Assembly (NCBI GenBank): GCA_002371755.1
Contig: DFGM01000066.1
Coordinates: 1 to 20,629, forward strand
Reading direction: 5' to 3'
Length of the DNA: 20,629 nucleotides
DNA from: Verrucomicrobia bacterium UBA3750
GTDB taxonomy: Bacteria > Verrucomicrobiota > Kiritimatiellia > RFP12 > UBA1067
Positions within the stretch are counted from its first letter, which is position 1. Each line of letters starts with the position of its first letter. A model generated the notes under the pieces. The model saw nothing but the letters and a program-made list of their open reading frames with translations. It did no database searches and was not told the DNA's origin. The translations under genes were made by a program, and so were the position numbers. Positions 14,978 to 20,629 of the stretch are shown one piece after another.

Positions 14978-17602
14978 TCAGTCGACCGTTATTTCGCCGA
15001 TAGCCGTCTTCTCGCGCGGCTTGTCGAGACGAAGAGTGAGAATCTGCATCTTTTCTTTCGCGGTGCCCCAGTCGGTATAGACCGTGGCGGATGCCGTGGC
15101 AGGCCCGGTGAGATCGGTCTGGTGGGAAGCGTAATAGTGGGCAAGCACCTTGAAAGCCCCCTTCCCTTCCTTGCGCAAATATTCTTCGGGCCCATACCCG
15201 GTCGTGACGTCTTCCGAGACGAAGCCGCCCGTCTCTGTCCTGCGGTTGCTGTAATACGCTTCATTGCCGTCAGGCTCGAGGACGTGGATATCCACATCGG
15301 TCTCGTCGGCATCCCAGGAAAGGACGATGCGTATCTTAAGAGGAATGTCGCGGCGGTATGCCTCATCGAAGTCCGGGGCGTTCGCCTTGACATTGGAAGC
15401 ATTGCACCAGGAAATGAGGGCGTTGAGTTCTTCGAGTGCGATGATGCTCACCTGGAGATCGTTGGAGCGTCTGCCGCTGCGGCGAGCCCAGTTCGTGAAA
15501 GCGGCATCCTTGAAAAGACGCATTGCTTCCTCGAGAGCTGCCACATCGCGCTTCGCCTTGCCGAGTTCGGAAAGGACGAGCGCCAAATCGCGCCTCGCCT
15601 GCCCTTCTTCGTTCCTGAGCCTGAGTGCCTGACGGAAACAAAGGACCGCGTCTTCGAGGCAACCCTTCTCTCTGAGCTTCCAGCCCATGGAACGCCAGAC
15701 GGCTGCGTTCTCCAGCTTGAACTCGGCCATATTCGAAAGGATTCGCTTCGCAAGTTCCTTGTCACCTTTCTTGAAGAACCAGCCTGCCGCATCCATGAAA
15801 AAGGCCGGGGAAGAGCCGTTTGCCTCTTTCTGGACAAGATATTCCCTGTAGGGGTCTTCCGCCTTGTCCATGGCATCAAGATAAGGCGCGGAAGGATTCC
15901 ACTCCTTCAGACTTATAGTCGCGCCGCCTGCGCCGGCTACGGAAGAATCTCTTCTCGGCGAAATCTCCGCCGCTCCGACAGGGGCTTCCGCCGCAACTGC
16001 CATTTCGGCCGCGCTGTCACTGGAGAATCGCACAGCGGATGCGCGCGCGACAGACGCCTCGCCCCTCCGCGAGGAAGCGGGCGCCTCAGCCGATCTCGTG
16101 TTGCCGGCCATGGCTTCGCCTGCCACTGCGAGCTGGTTGCGCGCCCTGGAGCCGCTAAACACGCCGTCGAAAAGTCCGCTCTTGCGTTTTGGACGAGGAG
16201 GAATTGGATTGTTCCACCATTCGATGCGCTCTTTCCAGAGTTTGAGCAGCGCGGTCTCATGCTGCGACTGAGCCTCCTTGCGGGAAATGGCATCGTCTTT
16301 GGCTTTGCGCAGCTCCACCCATTCATCGTGGAAGGGAAGCTTCTCGCTCGGCTCGATATCATGTTCAATGTACTGCTGGAGGTTCTCAAGGACGATTAGG
16401 CTCGTCACCGGGCTTGCGACGCCGTATTTGCGGCCAAGCATGAGAAACTCCTCTTCGCGCCGTTCCGCCTGCGAAGAAAGATCCTTTATTCTGTCTGCGG
16501 CCCAGGCTGTGGCAAGAAGCGTGGACTCCTTTACTTCCAGCCCCTTGGGAGGCTCTTCGCCCTTTGCCAGTTTGCGCACTTCGATTTTGCGGGGGGCGGC
16601 ATCGTCGCGCGAGGCGATGCAGAGATCCGGGATGGATTCGTAGTCTGGCGTTTCGAGGCTTAGTGTATCAATCTCGTCGGTGAAGAGAAGAATCTTCGTC
16701 CCCTTCTGGACATCGGCAGGATCGGCAATGCCGGCGAACTTCTCTGCAAGGCGCGGCAGGACGCTCTTTATGTCGAGCCTCGTGCCGCCGTCATAATCGA
16801 CGCCCTTGACGGCGGCAAGAAGTTCTTCGCGGGATGAGAAGCGTTTGAAACCCTCGGGGGCGTTCCTCAAAAACACTAGCACCCAATCGCCCTTCTCCGG
16901 AAGAAGCGCGAGCTTCGAAAGCCAATTCGACGCTTCTTTGCGCGCGCTCGTGCTCGCGTCCCAGAATATCGCGCCAGAGGCGAACGCCGCAATCTTTTCG
17001 GATATGGTCTCGGTCTTGGCGCCGTCTTGGGCGCGGATTCCCACGAAAACATCCTCGCCATCCCGTTCGCACACCATCTCGCCGCTCTTGCCTTCCACAG
17101 GGACGATATATTCGACTTCGGCTTTGCGCGGCACATTGGGCAGAAGCGGAAAGATGCGCGTCTTCCATATATTCCCCTTCACATGCTCCACGATGCCCGG
17201 GTCTATGCGTTTCGCCTTCTCGCTCTCGAATGCGACGCGCGCCTTTTCCTTCCCCGTGACGACGCCGGGAATCATGTCGTCGCCGATTTGCAGCGAGTAG
17301 CCGCATACGCTCGCACCTTCAGGGAGCGGGAACTCGAAGTCGGCGCTCATCTGGCGGTGGTTGGGGTTCGTAAAGACAAACGACGCTTTGACGCGCGAAT
17401 AGAGTCCGTTCGTCTCCAGCGTCTCTTCCGCGAACTTCACATCGACGGGTTTTTCGTCCTGCCGCAAATCCCCAACCGTGACGGCGGGAGGCCTCCTGAT
17501 GATGGCTGGGAGGTCTTTTCCCGGAACTATTTCCTGCGCAACGAGGATTGCGGGCAGTGCGAACGCCGCAGAGAGGAAGGATAATGTCAGGGAACGTTTC
17601 AT
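14978..17602 (-). CDS. Secreted VIT / vWA / TPR-like / DUF2135 protein
   Basis: The 874-residue product starts with a clear signal peptide (MKRSLTLSFLSAAFALPAILVAQ). Residues about 35-175 are a VIT domain, including FVFTNPNHRQMSADFEFPLPEG and the EYIVPVEG end strand. Residues about 205-330 look like a vWA domain with MIDAS residues DASTS (215-219), Thr274 in DGGTR and Asp309 in LFTDEID. A helical segment ending in SPVTSLIVLEN (about 397-407) is common in VIT-vWA proteins. An Ala/Ser-rich linker (about 485-560) leads to TPR-like helices (about 595-700) and a C-terminal DUF2135 domain (about 750-874) with LSWDADETDVDIHVLEPDG. The C terminus has no membrane anchor or PEP-CTERM signal. The ATG at 17602 overlaps the symporter stop (ATGA) and is preferred over the one at 17617. 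A periplasmic or surface role, perhaps metal-dependent adhesion, is inference. Confidence 0.88.
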   Translation of the reverse strand: MKRSLTLSFLSAAFALPAILVAQEIVPGKDLPAIIRRPPAVTVGDLRQDEKPVDVKFAEETLETNGLYSRVKASFVFTNPNHRQMSADFEFPLPEGASVCGYSLQIGDDMIPGVVTGKEKARVAFESEKAKRIDPGIVEHVKGNIWKTRIFPLLPNVPRKAEVEYIVPVEGKSGEMVCERDGEDVFVGIRAQDGAKTETISEKIAAFASGAIFWDASTSARKEASNWLSKLALLPEKGDWVLVFLRNAPEGFKRFSSREELLAAVKGVDYDGGTRLDIKSVLPRLAEKFAGIADPADVQKGTKILLFTDEIDTLSLETPDYESIPDLCIASRDDAAPRKIEVRKLAKGEEPPKGLEVKESTLLATAWAADRIKDLSSQAERREEEFLMLGRKYGVASPVTSLIVLENLQQYIEHDIEPSEKLPFHDEWVELRKAKDDAISRKEAQSQHETALLKLWKERIEWWNNPIPPRPKRKSGLFDGVFSGSRARNQLAVAGEAMAGNTRSAEAPASSRRGEASVARASAVRFSSDSAAEMAVAAEAPVGAAEISPRRDSSVAGAGGATISLKEWNPSAPYLDAMDKAEDPYREYLVQKEANGSSPAFFMDAAGWFFKKGDKELAKRILSNMAEFKLENAAVWRSMGWKLREKGCLEDAVLCFRQALRLRNEEGQARRDLALVLSELGKAKRDVAALEEAMRLFKDAAFTNWARRSGRRSNDLQVSIIALEELNALISWCNASNVKANAPDFDEAYRRDIPLKIRIVLSWDADETDVDIHVLEPDGNEAYYSNRRTETGGFVSEDVTTGYGPEEYLRKEGKGAFKVLAHYYASHQTDLTGPATASATVYTDWGTAKEKMQILTLRLDKPREKTAIGEITVD

Positions 17603-19137
17603 GGCTTTTCGTAACATTTGAAGATATCGTCAACGTGTTTAGTGTCCGGCCTGGGTCCGAGAAGCGTCGCCAAGGGGACTACGGCGAAGCCGCCAAGCAT
17701 GGCCACGGCGCCGCAGTCTATGGGGTTGATGGGGTTGCCGGCGAGCATGTTCACCGTCGTAAGCCCCACGCCCCAGGCGAAACAGCACCACACGGAAAAC
17801 GCGCTGGTGCGCCGCCAGTATAGTCCAAGAACGAAAGGCGCGAGAAACGCGCCGGCGAGCGCCCCCCACGATACGCCCATCAGCTGCGCGATGAACGTGG
17901 GCGGATTGAGCGCTATGAGAAGCGAAAGCGCGATAAAGAACATTATGAGCACCCTCATCACCACCACTTTGCGCCTCTCTATCTTCTCGGCGACGGAATC
18001 GTCTATCTGGGCGGAGACCACCTCGCCATCTTCCGAATGCTTGTCGCGATAGATGATGTCAAGCGTCATAGTGGAAGCGGATGTGAGGACGAGAGAAGCG
18101 AGCGTGGACATGGATGCCGAAAGGACCAGCAGCACGACAAGCGCGATTAGGGCGTCCGGCAATGTCGTGAGCATGGATGGCACAATCGCGTCGAAGGCGA
18201 GTTTCCCGCCTGTCTCCGGCGGCGGGAAGAGCCTGCCGAAGCCGCCGAGGAAGTAGCAGCCGCCCGCAACGAGGAACGCGAAGACGGTCGAAATCACGGT
18301 GCCGCGCCGTATCGCCGATTCATCCGTGATGGAATAGAACTTGCCAACCATCTGCGGAAGCCCCCATGTGCCGAGCGATGTGAGGATTACAACCCCCAGC
18401 AGCCCCAACGGGTCGGGACCGAAAAGCGAGGTGAAGCCCCCGCCGCCCGGCATTATCTTCTCAGGCTGGATTTCGCCAAGCTTGGTGCACGCTTCCACAA
18501 GCCCGCCTTTGAGCCCCAACACGGCCACAACCACCGCGGTTATCCCGAAAAGCATGATGACGCCCTGTATGAAGTCGTTGATGGCCGTTGCCTTGTAGCC
18601 GCCCAGTATAACGTAGACGGCAGTCAACACGGCCATTCCAGCCACGCACCATGAATAGTCGAGGTGGAATGTGTCCGTGCTGAAGCCGAGCTCGAAGAGC
18701 GTCCCTATCCCTTTATATACGCCTGCCGTGTAGGGGATGAGGAAGACGAACGCGATCACCGAGGCGGCGATGCGCAGCTTTTCGCTCGCGAAACGCGTGC
18801 CGAAGAAGTCTGGCATCGTCTTGCTGCGTATGTGCTGCGTCATAAGCTTTGTGCGCCGCCCCAGGACGAGCCACGCAAGTAGCGAGCCTATTATCGCGTT
18901 CCCGACGCCGATCCATGATGCGCTCAGACCATACTTCCAGCCGAACTGCCCGGCGTAGCCGATAAAGACCACCGCCGAGAAATACGATGTGCCGTAGGCG
19001 AACGCGGTGAGCCACGGGCCTACGTTGCGCCCACCGAGTACGAACCCTTCCACTGTGCCGGAATGCCTGCGCGAATATATGCCCACGCCTATCATCACCG
19101 TCAGGAAGATGAGTGTAAGCAATATCTTTATGGCCAT
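17599..19137 (-). CDS. Sodium/solute symporter (SSS family)
   Basis: This is a polytopic inner-membrane carrier of the sodium:solute symporter family (PutP/SGLT type), 512 residues with about 13 hydrophobic helices. Typical features are the N-terminal GRNVGPWLTAFAYGTSYFSA, the GGYKATAINDFIQGVIM segment and the GTWGLPQMVGKFYSI helix, all of which recur in SSS transporters. AAGGA lies 9 nt before the ATG, and uxuA ends 52 bp upstream, so the two are very likely co-transcribed. The substrate cannot be read from sequence. The uxuA neighbour suggests a hexuronate, aldonate or related sugar acid, but proline- and pantothenate-type carriers share this family. Its stop codon overlaps the start of the VIT protein gene. 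Confidence 0.9.
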   Translation of the reverse strand: MAIKILLTLIFLTVMIGVGIYSRRHSGTVEGFVLGGRNVGPWLTAFAYGTSYFSAVVFIGYAGQFGWKYGLSASWIGVGNAIIGSLLAWLVLGRRTKLMTQHIRSKTMPDFFGTRFASEKLRIAASVIAFVFLIPYTAGVYKGIGTLFELGFSTDTFHLDYSWCVAGMAVLTAVYVILGGYKATAINDFIQGVIMLFGITAVVVAVLGLKGGLVEACTKLGEIQPEKIMPGGGGFTSLFGPDPLGLLGVVILTSLGTWGLPQMVGKFYSITDESAIRRGTVISTVFAFLVAGGCYFLGGFGRLFPPPETGGKLAFDAIVPSMLTTLPDALIALVVLLVLSASMSTLASLVLTSASTMTLDIIYRDKHSEDGEVVSAQIDDSVAEKIERRKVVVMRVLIMFFIALSLLIALNPPTFIAQLMGVSWGALAGAFLAPFVLGLYWRRTSAFSVWCCFAWGVGLTTVNMLAGNPINPIDCGAVAMLGGFAVVPLATLLGPRPDTKHVDDIFKCYEKP

Positions 19138-19189
19138 GAATCGGTATCCTTTTCTTTTCTTGATGCTTTATTGCGCCGGAATGCTCTCT

Positions 19190-20359
19190 TTAGAGCCCTT
19201 TTCGTGCATATTTGAGCCCGATTTCGAGCCCGCGCAGTTCCGCAAGGCCGATCAGCCGCCCGCCGTAGCTGTAGCCACAGTAGCAGTTGCGCCCCTTGTC
19301 GATTTCGAGGAAACGCCCATGGTCGGGACGCACCACGATCTTTTCGCCGCGCCTCTTTTCCTCTTTAAGGAACTCCTCGAAGAGTTTCGGCATGTCCGTA
19401 TTGCCGATGAGGTGGCACTGCGACTCGTGGAATACTTTGTCGTCGGTGTATTCGAGATTGCGGAAATGGCAGAAATAGACGCGATGACCGAACTTTTTCA
19501 TTATTTCCACCGCGTTGTTCTTCGGATCTCCTCCGAGCGAACCCGTGCAGAGCGTGAGGCCCACATGCTTCGAGGGGCACTCCTTGTACATCTGGGCGAT
19601 GTCCTTGGCGTTGGAAAGGATGCGCGGAAGCCCGAAAATCGGGTGCGGGGGATCGTCCGGATGAATGCACATATTGACGCCGGTTTCTTCCAGAACGGGG
19701 GAAATCTCGTTGAGGAAGTCGTACATATTGCGGCGAAGTTGCTTGTCATCAATGCCTTCGTAGGTCTTGAGGGCCGCAAGAAACTCCTCGGGCGTCAAAT
19801 CGTCCACCGTGCCGGGAAGGCCGCAAAGGACGGCATCGGCGATACGCTTATGCTCCTTGGCGGAAAGTTTCTTCCAGAGCTTGGCGGCCTTGGTGCGGGT
19901 TGCCTTGTCGTATTCTTTCTCGGCTCCGGGGCGCTTCAGGTAGAACATGTCGAAACCAGCAAGCTCGTATTCGTTGTATTCGAGGCAGGTGGAACCATCC
20001 GCGAGGGCGTATTCAAGGTTGGAACGCGTCCAGTCGAGAACGGGCATAAAGTTGTAGCAAACGGTCTTTATGCCGCATTTTGCGAGGTTCCGGAGGGTTT
20101 GCTTGTAGTTGGCGATATACTTCTTGTAGTCGCCCGTGCGCTTTTTGATGTCTTCATGGATCGGCACGGATTCGACGACGCTCCAGACCATGCCGGCTTC
20201 TTTCACCTTCTTCTGGCGGGCTTTTATCTCGGCGACAGGCCATACTTCGCCGGGCTTGCGCTCGTAAAGCGCCGCCACGACGTCGGTTACTCCCGCCTGA
20301 CGTATCTCTTTCAGGGAGATTGCATCCGCATCACCATACCAACGCCAACCTTGTTTCAT
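19190..20359 (-). CDS. uxuA: Mannonate dehydratase
   Basis: UxuA dehydrates D-mannonate to 2-keto-3-deoxygluconate in the glucuronate pathway. Family signatures are present in order: WRWYGD at the N terminus, CYNFMPVLDWTR, HPDDPPHPIFGLPRI, LCTGSLG, FCHFRN, HESQCHL and RPDHGRF, with most of the metal-binding residues among them. The product of 389 residues is close to the E. coli length. The open frame extends to 20611, but that extension translates the 22-bp repeats. ATG at 20359 is chosen because AAGGAGG lies 9 nt upstream and it begins exactly at the family N terminus. It is the first gene of the long minus-strand run and has its own promoter. No uxuB, uxaC or kdgK lies in the window, so the rest of the pathway must be elsewhere. 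Confidence 0.95.
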   Translation of the reverse strand: MKQGWRWYGDADAISLKEIRQAGVTDVVAALYERKPGEVWPVAEIKARQKKVKEAGMVWSVVESVPIHEDIKKRTGDYKKYIANYKQTLRNLAKCGIKTVCYNFMPVLDWTRSNLEYALADGSTCLEYNEYELAGFDMFYLKRPGAEKEYDKATRTKAAKLWKKLSAKEHKRIADAVLCGLPGTVDDLTPEEFLAALKTYEGIDDKQLRRNMYDFLNEISPVLEETGVNMCIHPDDPPHPIFGLPRILSNAKDIAQMYKECPSKHVGLTLCTGSLGGDPKNNAVEIMKKFGHRVYFCHFRNLEYTDDKVFHESQCHLIGNTDMPKLFEEFLKEEKRRGEKIVVRPDHGRFLEIDKGRNCYCGYSYGGRLIGLAELRGLEIGLKYARKGL

Positions 20360-20368
20360 CTTTTGAAG

Positions 20369-20375
20369 CCTCCTT
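20369..20375 (-). promoter_or_regulatory. Ribosome binding site fixing the uxuA start
   Basis: AAGGAGG on the minus strand lies 9 nt before the ATG at 20359. It is close to a perfect anti-Shine-Dalgarno match and rules out the much longer open frame that runs up into the repeats. Confidence 0.85.
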
Positions 20376-20416
20376 GGTTTCTCTTTTATTTCGCCTTTGC
20401 ATGCTTGTTGTCGTAT

Positions 20417-20425
20417 ATTATACCA
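20417..20425 (-). promoter_or_regulatory. Extended -10 promoter for uxuA and the following genes
   Basis: The minus strand reads TGGTATAAT at 20425-20417: a perfect TATAAT with the TG-N extension. The expected -35 position (20445-20440) is CACACG, a poor match, which fits an extended -10 promoter. Transcription would start near 20410, giving a leader of about 50 nt. No certain operator is visible, although the 22-bp dyad repeats lie about 140 bp further upstream. Confidence 0.6.
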
Positions 20426-20460
20426 AATATTCCCCTTCCCGTGTGCGAGGAAGTTGTGAC

Positions 20461-20502
20461 GGAGAAGCTGCGGCGGAGAGGCTGTGGCGGAGATGTGGGC
20501 TG
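20461..20502. repeat. 14-bp tandem repeat, three degenerate units
   Basis: GGAGAAGCTGCGGC (20461-20474) is followed by GGAGAGGCTGTGGC (20475-20488), differing at two positions, and by a weaker third copy, GGAGATGTGGGCTG (20489-20502). The array is noncoding and sits upstream of the uxuA promoter, overlapping the left arm of the adjacent hairpin by a few bases. Function unknown. Confidence 0.55.
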
Positions 20503-20553
20503 CCGGGGAGTCGGCGGAGAGGTGGGGAAGAGCCCGCCCGCCGCCCCGGCAGC
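20499..20553. repeat. Strong 16-bp imperfect palindrome
   Basis: GCTGCCGGGG (20499-20508) pairs perfectly with CCCCGGCAGC (20544-20553). CGGCGG (20512-20517) pairs with CCGCCG (20538-20543) directly inside it. The result is a 16-bp GC stem with a 3-nt bulge on one side and a 20-nt loop. Neither strand has a T tract after it, so it is unlikely to be an intrinsic terminator. It may be a REP-like intergenic palindrome. Confidence 0.6.
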
Positions 20554-20559
20554 GGTCCC

Positions 20560-20629
20560 GAATCCAATGGGCATGGACCGGGAATCCAATGGGCATTGGT
20601 CTGGAATTCAATGGGCATTGGTCTGGAAT
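20560..20629. repeat. 22-bp tandem repeat with internal dyad, running off the right edge
   Basis: Units beginning GAATCCAATGGGCAT recur at 20560, 20582 and 20604 (the last reads GAATTCAATGGGCAT), and a fourth begins at 20626, so the period is exactly 22 bp. The second unit carries the perfect dyad CCAATG-GG-CATTGG at 20586-20599; the others keep most of it. The array continues beyond the window. It is noncoding: open frames through it are repeat translations. It could be an array of regulator sites or a variable tandem repeat. Confidence 0.7.

Noticed and set aside
15122..16399. 425-residue open frame on the plus strand
   Set aside because: It is antisense to the VIT/DUF2135 gene, whose domains are clear; the plus-strand translation has no family features.
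20360..20611. 84-residue N-terminal extension of UxuA
   Set aside because: It translates the 22-bp and 14-bp repeats, contains no family sequence, and a near-perfect ribosome binding site marks the downstream ATG.
1..20629. Defence island, prophage, CRISPR or biosynthetic cluster
   Set aside because: No nuclease, integrase, repeat-spacer array, transposase or synthase-type gene was found; all genes belong to metabolic, repair or surface families.

Overview
The window is a GC-rich stretch of a bacterial chromosome. All fifteen convincing protein genes lie on the minus strand, so transcription runs from the right edge (about 20.4 kb) to the left edge. Several traits suggest the PVC superphylum (Verrucomicrobiota/Kiritimatiellota/Lentisphaerota-like, perhaps a gut lineage): a pyrophosphate-dependent phosphofructokinase, an exosortase fused to EpsI, a VIT/vWA/DUF2135 secreted protein, a WecA-type transferase fused to a FlaA1-like region, and intergenic spaces made of short palindromic and tandem repeats. 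This placement is inference. There is no rRNA or marker tree here to prove it. I saw no tRNA, rRNA, CRISPR array, transposase, integrase or phage gene.

Right part (20629 to about 4935, transcribed leftward): a repeat-rich intergenic region (22-bp tandem repeat, strong hairpin, 14-bp repeat) leads to an extended -10 promoter. Ten tightly packed genes follow: uxuA (mannonate dehydratase), a sodium/solute symporter, a secreted VIT-vWA-TPR-DUF2135 protein, an exosortase/EpsI fusion, a WecA/FlaA1-like fusion, a malic enzyme, lepA, an aminotransferase, a secreted YdjY-like protein and rarA. Five junctions overlap (three ATGA, one GTGA, one 11 bp), and the other gaps are 6 to 52 bp. The whole run could be one transcript of about 15.5 kb mixing sugar-acid catabolism, cell-surface assembly and housekeeping.

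Middle: between rarA and ribH lies a 190-bp spacer. It holds two mutually exclusive hairpins, a doubtful 42-codon ORF and a good promoter (TTGCGA, 17 bp, TAAAAT with an upstream TG).

Left part (4743 to 1): ribH (lumazine synthase), pfp, mazG, ispH and a short DsbD/CcdA-type reductase whose thioredoxin domain looks truncated. A six-unit heptamer repeat runs through the ispH stop codon. The left edge again carries hairpins and short direct repeats.

The most interesting part is about 11.5-17.6 kb: the VIT protein, exosortase-EpsI and WecA-FlaA1 genes form a compact cell-surface module. It recalls the known link between exosortase N and VIT proteins but has a different architecture. Several start codons were moved from the longest ORF to downstream starts that have a ribosome binding site or a 4-bp stop/start overlap. 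These choices are explained per gene.
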